24,942 nt of DNA from an uncultured Gemmatimonadota bacterium (GCA_946480845.1 CAMLLJ010000014.1:1-24942); one strand, 5' to 3'. Counted from the first letter of the stretch, positions 7,628 through 15,520 are shown. Numbers and translations are program-made. Notes: generated by a model from the letters alone, not told the origin.

Positions 7628-8647
7628 ATGACTCGTCCCCTCGTGCGCGTGACTCGCCGCCTCCCCGCCGTCGTCGAAGCGGAGCTCGCCTCCGATTTCG
7701 ACCTCCACCGCAACGAGACCGACGAGCCCCTAGGGCCGGCGGGCCTGCGCGAGGCGCTCGCCGGCGCCGACGCGGTGCTCTGCACGGTGACCGACCGGAT
7801 CGATCGCGCCGTGCTCGCGGCCGGCGAGGTCCGCGCCCGGATCCTCGCCAACTTCGGCGTGGGGCACGAGCACATCGACGTCGCCGCGGCCGCGGAGCGG
7901 GGCCTCGTCGTCACCAACACCCCGGGTGTCCTCACCGAGGCGACCGCCGAGCTGGCGCTCACGCTGCTGCTCATGGTGGCGCGCCGGGCGGGGGAGGGCG
8001 AACGCGAGGTCCGGAGCGGCCGGTGGACCGGCTGGCGGCCGACGCACATGGTCGGGCGCCCGGTGACGGGCCGCACCCTGGGCATCGTGGGGATGGGGCG
8101 GATCGGGCGGGCGGTGGCGCGGAGCGCGCAGGACGGGCTGGGGATGACCATTCTCTATTACACGCGGTCCGACGTGTCACTCGACCGCATTCGCGCCACC
8201 CGGCTCGCCAGCCTCGAGGCGCTGCTCGCCCGGTCCGACTTCGTGTCGCTGCACTGCCCGTCGACGCCGGAGACGCGGCACCTGATCGATGCCGGGCGGC
8301 TGCGCCGCATGCAGCCGCACGCCTGCCTGGTCAACACGGCGCGCGGCGACGTCGTGGACGAGCGGGCGCTCGCGGCGGCGCTCCGGGAGGGGGTGATCGC
8401 GGGAGCCGGGCTCGACGTCTACGAGCGCGAGCCGGCCGTGACGCCCGGGCTGCTCGAGCTCGAGAACGTGGTGCTCCTGCCGCACCTCGGGAGCGCCACC
8501 GACGCGGCGCGCATCGCCATGGGCCGGCGCGCCCACGCCAACCTGCGCGCCTTCTTCGCCGGCCGCGAGCCGGACGACGTGGTGCCGCCCCGCCCGGTCA
8601 GCGCGCCGGCTGATCGGCACGCCGCTTCTTCTCCACCTCGACCTTGA
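7628..8647 (+). CDS. D-2-hydroxyacid dehydrogenase, likely glyoxylate/hydroxypyruvate reductase
   Basis: 339 residues. NAD(P)H-dependent reduction of glyoxylate to glycolate or hydroxypyruvate to D-glycerate is likely. Features: FGVGHEHIDV (76-85), TNTPGVLTEATAELAL, the Rossmann loop GMGRIG (155-160), and the catalytic triad Arg239 (VNTARGDVVDE), Glu268 (LDVYEREP) and His286 (LLPHLGSAT), at the spacing known for GyaR-type enzymes. The frame is open far upstream, but that part is the antisense of the glycerate kinase; the ATG at 7628 begins the conserved chain. Cofactor preference cannot be settled by eye. The last ~17 codons (Pro/Ala/Arg-rich) overlap the end of rlmN on the other strand by 50 bases. 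Pairing with the glycerate kinase supports the substrate assignment; other 2-keto acids remain possible. Confidence 0.88.
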   Translation: MTRPLVRVTRRLPAVVEAELASDFDLHRNETDEPLGPAGLREALAGADAVLCTVTDRIDRAVLAAGEVRARILANFGVGHEHIDVAAAAERGLVVTNTPGVLTEATAELALTLLLMVARRAGEGEREVRSGRWTGWRPTHMVGRPVTGRTLGIVGMGRIGRAVARSAQDGLGMTILYYTRSDVSLDRIRATRLASLEALLARSDFVSLHCPSTPETRHLIDAGRLRRMQPHACLVNTARGDVVDERALAAALREGVIAGAGLDVYEREPAVTPGLLELENVVLLPHLGSATDAARIAMGRRAHANLRAFFAGREPDDVVPPRPVSAPADRHAASSPPRP

Positions 8648-9668
8648 GCTGCCCGCAGGCCGCGTTGATGTCGAGCCCGCGGCTCCGGCGCACCGCTGCC
8701 TCGATCCCCTGATTGCGCAGGCGCTCCGCGAAGGCGCGGATGCGGGGCGTCGGCGCGGGAACCAGGCCCGGGGCGCCCCCCGGATGCAGCGGCAGGATGT
8801 TCACGAACGCGCCCAGCCGCCGTGCATGCTTCGCGAGCAGGTCGGCATCGCGGTCGGCGTCGTTGACGCCGGCGATCATGACGTACTCGAACGTCACCCG
8901 CCGCCGGAATGCCTCCGCGGCCTTGAGCACCTCGTCGAGCCCGTACTTCTTCTGCACCGGCATGATCGAGAGCCGCTGGGCGGCCGTCGGCGCATGCAGC
9001 GAGATGGCGAGCCGGAACTGTTCCGGCCGCCGGGCGAACGCCTCCATGCCGGGGAGGATCCCCACCGTCGAGACCGTGATGTGCCGTGCGCCGAGCCCGA
9101 CGCCCGCCGGGTCGTTGAGGATGGTGAGCGTCACGTCCACGGCGGGCCAGTTGAGCAGCGGCTCGCCCATGCCCATGAACACGATGTTGGTCGGCTTCTC
9201 GTCGGGGTGCCGCAGCATGATCTCGCGCACCTGCCCGGCGATCTCGAACACCGTCAGGTTGCGGCGGAAGCCCATGAGCCCGGTGGCGCAGAAGGCGCAG
9301 CGGAGCGCGCAGCCGGCCTGCGACGAGATGCAGAGCGTCCGGCGTGCCCCGGACGGGATCAGGACCGACTCGATCGCCTCGCCATCCGCGAGGCGCCAGA
9401 GGAACTTCCGCGTCCCGTCGGCGGACGTCTGGACCACGTCCGCGGCGAGCCGGGGGAGCGGGAACGCCGCGTCGAGCTCGCGGCGGAGCGCGATGGGCAG
9501 CTCGGTCGCGTCGGCCCAGGCCGCGACGGGCGCCTGCCAGAGCCGCCGGGCGATCTGTCCCGCCCGATAGGACGGCAGCCCGCGCTCCGTCACCCACCGG
9601 CCGATCGCCTCGCGGGCGGCGGCCGGCGTCACCTCCAGCAGGGACGTCGAATGCGGCGTTCCAGTCAT
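8598..9668 (-). CDS. rlmN: Dual-specificity 23S rRNA/tRNA adenine-C2 methyltransferase
   Basis: A radical-SAM enzyme that methylates C2 of adenine 2503 in 23S rRNA and adenine 37 in some tRNAs. 356 residues, normal. The radical-SAM cluster motif is CALRCAFC with Cys120, Cys124 and Cys127; Glu100 sits in ESVLIP; GMGEPLLN (SAM site), SLHAP and MPVQKKYGL follow; the methyl-carrying cysteine is Cys338 in DINAACGQL. An N-terminal helical accessory domain (about 10-70) is present. The start codon at 9668 has no Shine-Dalgarno but a TAGCTT box six bases upstream, so the message may be leaderless. The gene faces away from ptsN and its 3' end overlaps the reductase gene. The call is secure. Confidence 0.96.
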   Translation of the reverse strand: MTGTPHSTSLLEVTPAAAREAIGRWVTERGLPSYRAGQIARRLWQAPVAAWADATELPIALRRELDAAFPLPRLAADVVQTSADGTRKFLWRLADGEAIESVLIPSGARRTLCISSQAGCALRCAFCATGLMGFRRNLTVFEIAGQVREIMLRHPDEKPTNIVFMGMGEPLLNWPAVDVTLTILNDPAGVGLGARHITVSTVGILPGMEAFARRPEQFRLAISLHAPTAAQRLSIMPVQKKYGLDEVLKAAEAFRRRVTFEYVMIAGVNDADRDADLLAKHARRLGAFVNILPLHPGGAPGLVPAPTPRIRAFAERLRNQGIEAAVRRSRGLDINAACGQLKVEVEKKRRADQPAR

Positions 9669-9724
9669 GGAGGAAAGCTAACGGTGCGGTTACGTTTAGC
9701 CCTCATGCCCGCGCCGATGCCGCC
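9669..9724. promoter_or_regulatory. AT-rich divergent promoter region between rlmN and ptsN
   Basis: This 56-base gap includes a stretch (about 9674-9699) noticeably richer in A and T than anything around it. For the minus strand, TAGCTT (plus 9680-9675) is a TAnnnT-type -10 ending six bases before the rlmN ATG. For the plus strand, TACGTT at 9691-9696 is a similar -10, which would start transcription about 20 bases before the ptsN GTG. No clear -35 is visible for either. A GGAGGA at 9669-9674 and a GTG at 9684 also open a short reading frame (listed separately). Confidence 0.4.
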
Positions 9725-9734
9725 GTGCTGCTGA
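9684..9734 (+). CDS. Possible 16-residue leader peptide overlapping the ptsN start
   Basis: A GTG at 9684 lies 10 bases after a strong GGAGG (9669-9673), whereas the ptsN GTG has no Shine-Dalgarno. The frame encodes 16 residues beginning VRLRLALMPAP and ends in Cys-Cys-TGA at 9734, seven bases beyond the A/G of the ptsN start at 9725. Such an arrangement could couple ptsN translation to the leader. It may equally be chance: the -10 candidate at 9691 would put the transcript start downstream of this GTG. Confidence 0.2.
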   Translation: MRLRLALMPAPMPPCC

Positions 9735-10180
9735 CCGACCTGCTCAGCCCCGAGCGGGTGCGCGTACCACTGGAAGCGCGGGACAAGAACGGGATCCTGC
9801 GCGAGCTCTCGAGGCTCCTGGTCGATTCAGCAGGGGGCGACTTCGACGACGTGCTCGCCGCGGTCCAGGAGCGGGAAACGGTGCTGAGCACCGGCATCGG
9901 CTTCGGCGTCGCCATTCCGCACGGCCGCTCGCCCACGCTGCCGGAGCTCGCGGTGGTGTGCGGCTCGACGCCCGAGCCCGTCGCCTTCGACGCGATCGAC
10001 GGCCAGCCGGTGCGTCTCTTCTTCCTCCTGGCGGGCCCGGAGCGCGCCGCCGGCCAGCACGTCAAGGCGCTCGGCCGGCTGGCCCGCCTGATCCGGGGGG
10101 AGCCGCTCCGCAACCGCCTCCTCCAGTGCCGCACCGCGAGCGAGTTCTACCACGCCCTGATCGAAGCCGAGGCCTCCTGA
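9725..10180 (+). CDS. PTS fructose/nitrogen-type EIIA domain protein (PtsN-like)
   Basis: 151 residues, a single PTS EIIA type-2 domain. The chain starts LLTDLLSPERV as in EIIA-Ntr proteins and has the phosphorylated histidine, His66, in GFGVAIPHGR. The ETVLSTGIG segment before it and LFFLLAGPE after it are also typical. EIIA-Ntr proteins are regulators phosphorylated through HPr or NPr and do not need a sugar transporter; no EIIB, EIIC, HPr or EI is in the window, so a regulatory role is more likely than transport. The GTG at 9725 is chosen because the domain begins there; the frame stays open upstream across antisense rlmN. The next gene, aspS, starts five bases after the stop. Confidence 0.88.
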   Translation: MLLTDLLSPERVRVPLEARDKNGILRELSRLLVDSAGGDFDDVLAAVQERETVLSTGIGFGVAIPHGRSPTLPELAVVCGSTPEPVAFDAIDGQPVRLFFLLAGPERAAGQHVKALGRLARLIRGEPLRNRLLQCRTASEFYHALIEAEAS

Positions 10181-10185
10181 CGCAG

Positions 10186-11955
10186 ATGACCGCTACCGCG
10201 ATGCGCACCCACCGCGCCGGCGCGCTCTCGCGCGAGCACGTGGGTCAGCCGGTCCGGCTGGCCGGGTGGGTGCACCGCCGCCGGGACCTGGGCGGGCTGG
10301 TCTTCCTCGACCTCCGTGATCGCGAGGGGCTGGTCCAGCTCTCCTTCGATCCCCGCTGGACGCCGCCCGACGTCATGGCGGCCGCCGCCGGGCTTGGCGC
10401 CGAGACCGTGGTGCTGGTCTCGGGCCGGGTCGAGCTGCGGCCCGAGCCGGCGTACGACGAAGCCATGCGCTCGCGCGAGGTCGAGGTGCAGGTCGCCACG
10501 CTCGACGTCGTCGGTGCCGCGGAGACGCCGGCCATCCCGGTGGCGCGGAAGGAAGGCGAGGAGCTGGCGGCCGAGGAGCTGCGGCTCCGGCACCGCGTGC
10601 TCGACCTCCGGCGCCCGGAGCTCCAGGCGAACATGCTGCTCCGGCACCGGCTGCTGCAGCGCTCGCGGCGCACGCTGTCGGACCTCGGCTTCCTCGAGAT
10701 CGAGACCCCGATCCTCACCAAGCCGACGCCCGAGGGCGCCCGGGACTACCTGGTGCCGAGCCGGGTGCACCCGGGCGAGTTCTACGCGCTGCCCCAGTCG
10801 CCCCAGATCTACAAGCAGCTGCTCATGGTGGCGGGCTACGACCGCTACTTCCAGATCGCCCGGTGCTTTCGCGACGAGGACCTCCGCGCCGACCGCCAGC
10901 CCGAGTTCACCCAGATCGACCTCGAGGCGTCCTTCGTGTCCGCGGAGGACGTGCAGGACGTCGTCGAGCGCGTGCTGGTGGACCTCTGGCGCGAGGGCGG
11001 CGCCGAGGTGGCGTCCCCGTTCCCACGGCTGGCCTGGCGGGACGCGATGGAGCGCTATGGCGTCGACAAGCCGGACCTGCGCTTCGGACTGGAGATCCGG
11101 GACCTGACCGCGCTCGCGGGCGAGGACGCCGCGCCCTTCGTGCGCGACGCGATCGGCGGCGGAGGCCGCGTCCGCGGCATCGTGGCCCGGGCCGCACTCA
11201 GCCGGAAGGAGATCGATGCGCTGGCCGCCGCGGCCAGGGCGGCCGGCGCCGGCGGCCTGATCTGGGCACGCCACGCGGCGGGGGACGCGTGGGAGGGGCA
11301 GGGGGTCAAGGCGATCGGCGCGTCGGCGCTCGCGGCACTGGGCGGGAGCGAAGGTGACCTGCTGCTGGCGGTGGCCGGGGCCGACTCGGTGACGTCCCCG
11401 GCGCTGCACGCCGTGCGCACGGCGCTGTCCCGCCGGCCGGACGCGGAGCAGCGCACCCCCCATGCGTTCACCTGGGTGGTGGACTTCCCGCTCTTCGAGC
11501 TCGACCCGGCGTCGGGGCGCCACGTGCCGGCGCACCATCCCTTCACGGCGGTGCATCCGGACGATCGCGGCCGCCTGGAGACCGACCCGGGCGCCTGCCG
11601 GGCATTGCACTATGATGCAGTGTACAACGGGAACGAGCTGGGGAGCGGGTCCATCCGGATCACCGATCCCGCCGTGCAGCGCACCATCTTCCGGCTGCTC
11701 GACATCCCCGATGACGAAGTCCGGCGCCGGTTCGGGTTCCTGCTCGACGGCCTGGGCTCGGGCGCGCCGCCGCACGGCGGCTTCGCCCTCGGCTTCGACC
11801 GGATCACCATGCTGCTCGCCGGCGCGGCGTCGCTGCGCGACGTGATCGCGTTCCCCAAGACAACGGCCGCCCGCGCGCTGTTCGAAGGCGCGCCGACCGC
11901 CGTGGATCCGCGCGACCTGCACGCGCTGCACCTGCAGCCGCGCTCCGAGCCGTAG
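10186..11955 (+). CDS. aspS: Aspartyl-tRNA synthetase
   Basis: Class II synthetase charging tRNA-Asp, 589 residues, bacterial type. Order: OB-fold anticodon domain (GWVHRRRDLGGLVF, DLRDREGLVQL), then the catalytic core with TPEGARDYLVPSR and SPQIYKQLLMVAGYDRYFQI, motif 2 FRDEDLRADRQPEFTQID. A GAD insertion domain spans about residues 300-420. Next come HHPFTAVHP, NGNELGSGSIRI, and motif 3 GFALGFDRITMLL, ending with RDVIAFPKT. I use the ATG at 10186; the ATG at 10201 (MRTHRAG) matches the usual N-terminus almost as well. At the anticodon-recognition positions it has Leu35, matching the discriminating type, but Pro88 where E. coli has Lys81, so tRNA-Asn mischarging cannot be excluded. Its stop TAG is part of the phoH Shine-Dalgarno. 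Confidence 0.96.
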   Translation: MTATAMRTHRAGALSREHVGQPVRLAGWVHRRRDLGGLVFLDLRDREGLVQLSFDPRWTPPDVMAAAAGLGAETVVLVSGRVELRPEPAYDEAMRSREVEVQVATLDVVGAAETPAIPVARKEGEELAAEELRLRHRVLDLRRPELQANMLLRHRLLQRSRRTLSDLGFLEIETPILTKPTPEGARDYLVPSRVHPGEFYALPQSPQIYKQLLMVAGYDRYFQIARCFRDEDLRADRQPEFTQIDLEASFVSAEDVQDVVERVLVDLWREGGAEVASPFPRLAWRDAMERYGVDKPDLRFGLEIRDLTALAGEDAAPFVRDAIGGGGRVRGIVARAALSRKEIDALAAAARAAGAGGLIWARHAAGDAWEGQGVKAIGASALAALGGSEGDLLLAVAGADSVTSPALHAVRTALSRRPDAEQRTPHAFTWVVDFPLFELDPASGRHVPAHHPFTAVHPDDRGRLETDPGACRALHYDAVYNGNELGSGSIRITDPAVQRTIFRLLDIPDDEVRRRFGFLLDGLGSGAPPHGGFALGFDRITMLLAGAASLRDVIAFPKTTAARALFEGAPTAVDPRDLHALHLQPRSEP

Positions 11956-11960
11956 GAGAG
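11954..11960 (+). promoter_or_regulatory. Ribosome binding site deciding the phoH TTG start
   Basis: AGGAG at 11954-11958 overlaps the aspS stop and ends seven bases before the TTG at 11966. It is one of the best Shine-Dalgarno matches in this gene run and supports a TTG start rather than a later codon. Confidence 0.7.
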
Positions 11961-11965
11961 GACAC

Positions 11966-12916
11966 TTGGCCGACGACGTCACCCACCGCGTGTCCACCGA
12001 GGGAGCGGACCCGCTCCTGCTCACCGGCGTGAACGACGCCAACCTGCTCGAGCTGGAGCGGGCGCTGGGGCTGCGCGTCGCGTATCGCGGCGATGCGATG
12101 GTGCTTACCGGCACCGCCGCCCAGCTCGAGCGCGCGACTCCCGTGGTGCAGGGGCTCATCGACCTCGCCCGCATGGGCGAGGCGATCAGCGTGGACGACG
12201 TGAGCCGGCTCGCGGAGGAAGGCCCGGGGGAGGTGCCGCCGCCCTCGTCCGACGGGCGCATCGTCCTGCCCGGGCTCCGGCGCGCCATCATTCCCAAGAC
12301 ACAGGGACAGCGGGAATACCTGAACGCGATCACCACCAACGACATCGTGATCGGGATCGGCCCCGCCGGCACCGGCAAGACCTACCTCGCGGTGGCCAAG
12401 GCGGTGGAGGCGCTCGCGCGGAAGCGGGTGAAGCGCATCATCCTGGCCCGGCCGGCCGTGGAGGCCGGCGAATCGCTCGGGTTCCTTCCCGGCGACCTGC
12501 AGGCCAAGGTCGATCCCTACCTGCGCCCGCTGTACGATGCGCTCGAGGACATGATGCCGCACGACCGGGTGCAGCGCGCGCTGGAGAGCCGGACCATCGA
12601 GATCGCGCCGCTCGCCTACATGCGCGGCCGCACCCTCGCCGACGCCTTCATCATCCTCGATGAGGCCCAGAACGCGACCGGCGCCCAGATGAAGATGTTC
12701 CTCACCCGCCTCGGCGTGAACAGCCGGACCGTGGTGACGGGCGACAAGACCCAGATCGACCTCCCCAAGCGCGAGGACTCGGGCCTGGTCCAGGTCGAGC
12801 GCGTGCTGCAGGACATCGACGGGATCGCCTTCTGCTACCTGCAGGACACCGACGTCGTGCGGCATCGCCTGGTGCGCGACATCATCCGGGCGTACGCCGA
12901 GGACCAGAGCGGCTGA
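11966..12916 (+). CDS. phoH: PhoH-family ATPase
   Basis: 316 residues: a short N-terminal domain (about 1-95, KH-like in this family, with DANLLELERALG and VLTGTAAQLERA) and a PhoH P-loop ATPase domain. Walker A is GPAGTGKT at 132-139; LARPAVEAGESLGFLPGDL is characteristic; Walker B is FIILDEAQNAT near 227-237; TGDKTQIDLP and the ending VRHRLVRDIIRAY complete the family pattern. PhoH/YbeZ proteins are RNA-linked ATPases associated with YbeY and ribosome quality control; here ybeY lies two genes downstream, with the PgpH-type gene between them, a common order. TTG start with a strong ribosome site. The stop overlaps the next start (TGATG). Confidence 0.94.
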   Translation: MADDVTHRVSTEGADPLLLTGVNDANLLELERALGLRVAYRGDAMVLTGTAAQLERATPVVQGLIDLARMGEAISVDDVSRLAEEGPGEVPPPSSDGRIVLPGLRRAIIPKTQGQREYLNAITTNDIVIGIGPAGTGKTYLAVAKAVEALARKRVKRIILARPAVEAGESLGFLPGDLQAKVDPYLRPLYDALEDMMPHDRVQRALESRTIEIAPLAYMRGRTLADAFIILDEAQNATGAQMKMFLTRLGVNSRTVVTGDKTQIDLPKREDSGLVQVERVLQDIDGIAFCYLQDTDVVRHRLVRDIIRAYAEDQSG

Positions 12917-15114
12917 TGGTGCGCCCCCGGCTGGAGCCCCGCACGCGCGCCCGGTGGTGGTTTCACGCCAGCCGCTGGGCCCTGCTCCTGCTCGTGGCCC
13001 TGGTGACACACCTGGTCTTTCCCACGCCCGCCATCGTGGAGATTCCCTACTATCCCGCGGGCGCCACCGCCGAGCGCACGGTCGTGACGCCGGTCTCGTT
13101 CGTGGTGCGCAAGACCGAGCAGGAGATCCTCCGCGAGGGCGAGGAGCGCGCCGCGGCGGTGCGGCCGGTCTACCGGTTCAACGCACAGGTGCGCGACTCC
13201 GCCGTGGCCGCGCTCGCGAGCTTCATCTCGCTGGTCGAGGCGGCGGGGCCGGCGGGGCCGGCGCTCGTGGTGCGGGCCGGAGAATCGCGTTCGGTGAGCC
13301 TCTCGCCCGACGAGGCGGAGTGGCTCACCCGCGCCCCCAACCGGCGCCTGGTGACCGACTCGCTGCAGCGCTTCGTGGCGGGGCTGCTGTCGGAGGGAGT
13401 CGCCGATGCCGGTGCCGTGCGCGCCGAGCGGAGCGAGACCATCATCCTCCTGCGCGATGAGCGCGAGCGCCTCGTCCCGCGCAGTGCGCTGATCACCTTC
13501 TCCGACTTCATCGAGCGGTCCGACCGGGCCGCCGTGCCGCGCGAGGACGCGCTGGGGCAGCGGGTCTTCCGCCGGATCGCGGCCAGCTTCTTCCGGCCCA
13601 CCATCGTCCTCGACATGGACCTCACGGCGAGCCGGCGCGGCCAGCTCAAGCTCGCCGTGGACTCGCTCAAGTACCGGGTCGCGGCGGGCGAGCAGCTGGT
13701 GGGCGAGGGCGAGGGCGTCACGGTGGCCACGCGCGACAAGCTGCTGGCGCTCCGCGAGGAGCTGGGCCGGCGGCCGCCGGGCCAGGTGCTTGGCCGGAGC
13801 ATCGCCGGGGCGCTCATCACCAACGTGCTGATGCTCGCGCCGTTCTGGCTGATGCTGATGCTGTACCGCCGCGAGACCTACGCGGAGCTGCGGGAGATGG
13901 CCTTCCTCGCCTCGCTCTTCGGCGTGGTGGTCATGGTGGCCCGGGCGCTGATCGACATCTTTCCGGGCCGGCCCGAGCTGCTGCCCGTGCCGCTGGCCGC
14001 GCTGCTGGTGGCGATGCTCTACAACGGGCGCATCGCGCTCGTCGCGGCGCTCACCCTCGCGGTGCTGGTGGGCGAGCAGTGGCTGCTCCGCGCAACGCCG
14101 GCGCTCCTCTTCAGCGTCGTCGGCGGGACCGCGGCCGCGCTGAGCGTCCGCGCCATCCGGCGCCGCCTCCGCCTCTACACCACGATCGGCATCGTCGCGC
14201 TGGCCTATGCGATTGCCGCGGTCGGCATCGGGCTCTCCCTCGGCTGGGACGGGCGCGAGATCGTGGTGAGCCTCCTCAGCGGCTATGCCAACGCCATCGC
14301 CTGCGTCTCGCTCGGCATGCTGCTCCTCCCGGTGGCGGAGTCGGTGACCGACCAGACCACGGACCTGACCCTCCTCGAGCTGGCCGACCCCGGCCGCCCG
14401 CTGCTCCGCCGGCTGGCCCTCGAGGCGCCGGGCACCTGGGCGCACAGCATCTCGATGGCGAACCTCTGCGAGGCCGCCTGCGCCGCGATCGGCGCCAACG
14501 GGCTCCTGGCCCGCGTCGGCTGCTACTACCACGACATCGGCAAGCTGTACCGGCCCCTCTACTTCGTGGAGAACCAGGGCCTGGGCGGCAATCCGCATGA
14601 CGAGCTCACGCCGCAGGAGTCCGCCGCCATCATCCGCGAGCATGTGCTGCACGGCATGGCGCTGGCGCAGGAGGCGGGCCTGCCGAGGCCGGTCGCCGAC
14701 TTCATCCCCGAGCATCACGGCACCAGCGAAATCCGCTACTTCCTGCACCGCGCCAACCTGGAGCGGCCGGCCGTGCCCGTGGACCTCGACGCCTTCCGCT
14801 ATCCGGGGCCGCGTCCGCGGTCGCGCGAGACGGCGGTCGTCATGCTCGCGGACTCGGTGGAGGCGGTGGTGCGGACCCTGGTGGCGCCGACGCCGGACAC
14901 GGTGCGCGCCGCCATCAACGACATCCTGGCCCAGCGGGTGGCGTCGGGCCAGCTCGACGACGCCCCGCTCACCCTGCGCGACCTCGAGATCGTGCGCGAG
15001 GAGTTCGGCCGCTCGCTGGCAGGGCACTTCCACCAGCGCGTCGAGTACCCGGCGGCCGTGCCCGCGGCCAACCGCGTGTTCCGCTCGAGCCGCGAGGTGT
15101 CGGCGCGTGACTGA
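12916..15114 (+). CDS. 7TM-HD family protein, PgpH-type cyclic di-AMP phosphodiesterase
   Basis: 732 residues. A first membrane helix (about 21-35) is followed by a ~240-residue extracytoplasmic domain (7TMR-HDED type, with VVTPVSFVVRKT and the helical repeats after it). A seven-helix bundle spans about 295-475 and a cytoplasmic HD domain about 490-715. HD motifs: His510 in TWAHSISMANL, His539-Asp540 in YYHDIGKL, the HEL-type NPHDELTP, EHHGTSEIRYF at 599-609, and the late metal aspartate in VMLADSVEA. PgpH proteins split cyclic di-AMP to pApA. The gene sits between phoH and ybeY, as in many bacteria (YqfF position). Substrate is inferred from the family; no di-AMP cyclase is in the window. 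It overlaps phoH by one base and ybeY by eight. Confidence 0.92.
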   Translation: MVRPRLEPRTRARWWFHASRWALLLLVALVTHLVFPTPAIVEIPYYPAGATAERTVVTPVSFVVRKTEQEILREGEERAAAVRPVYRFNAQVRDSAVAALASFISLVEAAGPAGPALVVRAGESRSVSLSPDEAEWLTRAPNRRLVTDSLQRFVAGLLSEGVADAGAVRAERSETIILLRDERERLVPRSALITFSDFIERSDRAAVPREDALGQRVFRRIAASFFRPTIVLDMDLTASRRGQLKLAVDSLKYRVAAGEQLVGEGEGVTVATRDKLLALREELGRRPPGQVLGRSIAGALITNVLMLAPFWLMLMLYRRETYAELREMAFLASLFGVVVMVARALIDIFPGRPELLPVPLAALLVAMLYNGRIALVAALTLAVLVGEQWLLRATPALLFSVVGGTAAALSVRAIRRRLRLYTTIGIVALAYAIAAVGIGLSLGWDGREIVVSLLSGYANAIACVSLGMLLLPVAESVTDQTTDLTLLELADPGRPLLRRLALEAPGTWAHSISMANLCEAACAAIGANGLLARVGCYYHDIGKLYRPLYFVENQGLGGNPHDELTPQESAAIIREHVLHGMALAQEAGLPRPVADFIPEHHGTSEIRYFLHRANLERPAVPVDLDAFRYPGPRPRSRETAVVMLADSVEAVVRTLVAPTPDTVRAAINDILAQRVASGQLDDAPLTLRDLEIVREEFGRSLAGHFHQRVEYPAAVPAANRVFRSSREVSARD

Positions 15115-15520
15115 GGTCGCCGTCGGGGGCCGCGCGCAGGCGCTGCCCGAGCGCACGGTGCGCCGGGTGGTGGCGGGCGTGCTGGCCGGGGAGCGCCGGA
15201 AGGCCGCCGTGTCCGTCACCTTTCTCGGCCGCGACGCGATGCGGCGCCTCAACGCGGAGCACAAGGGCCGCGACGTGCCGACCGACGTCATCGCCTTCAC
15301 CCTCGCGGGCCCCCGCGGCGCGCGCGTGGGCGACGTGTACGTCTGCCCGTGGGTCGCGCGCCGCGAGGCCGCGGCGCGGGGGATCCCGGTCCGGGAGGAG
15401 CTGATCCGGCTCATCGTGCACGGCACGCTGCACGTGCTGGGGCATGACCATCCGGAGGCCGGCCGCGAGGCGTCGGCGATGTGGCGCCGGCAGGAGCGCT
15501 ACGTGGAGGCGCTCGCATGA
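15107..15520 (+). CDS. ybeY: Endoribonuclease YbeY (rRNA maturation factor)
   Basis: Zinc-dependent endonuclease used in 16S rRNA 3'-end maturation and ribosome quality control. 137 residues, compact. The zinc site HGTLHVLGHDH gives His105, His109 and His115; the preceding RLNAEHKGRDVPTDVIAF and GDVYVCP segments are typical of the family (GDI-IS). The GTG at 15107 is chosen because it starts a chain of family length; the frame continues open upstream, but that lies inside the PgpH gene. It overlaps that gene by eight bases and shares ATGA with the next gene, so all three are likely translated in a coupled way. Confidence 0.95.
   Translation: MTEVAVGGRAQALPERTVRRVVAGVLAGERRKAAVSVTFLGRDAMRRLNAEHKGRDVPTDVIAFTLAGPRGARVGDVYVCPWVARREAAARGIPVREELIRLIVHGTLHVLGHDHPEAGREASAMWRRQERYVEALA

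Noticed and set aside
7589..7708. 40-residue N-terminal extension of the glycerate kinase
   Set aside because: It overlaps the divergent reductase coding start and has no family similarity, while the ATG at 7588 has a correctly spaced GGAG.
10147..12378. 743-codon minus-strand frame opposite aspS and phoH
   Set aside because: Same composition artefact; it spans the boundary of two real genes and ends without any recognisable domain.
13236..13262. Short GCGGGGCCG duplication in the PgpH-type gene
   Set aside because: Only two copies, coding for Ala-Gly-Pro in a variable extracytoplasmic region; ordinary for GC-rich DNA.
12835..15426. 863-codon minus-strand frame opposite the PgpH-type gene and ybeY
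   Set aside because: It is the longest frame in the window but is a shadow: very rich in His, Arg, Gln and Asp, no motif, and fully antisense to well-supported genes.
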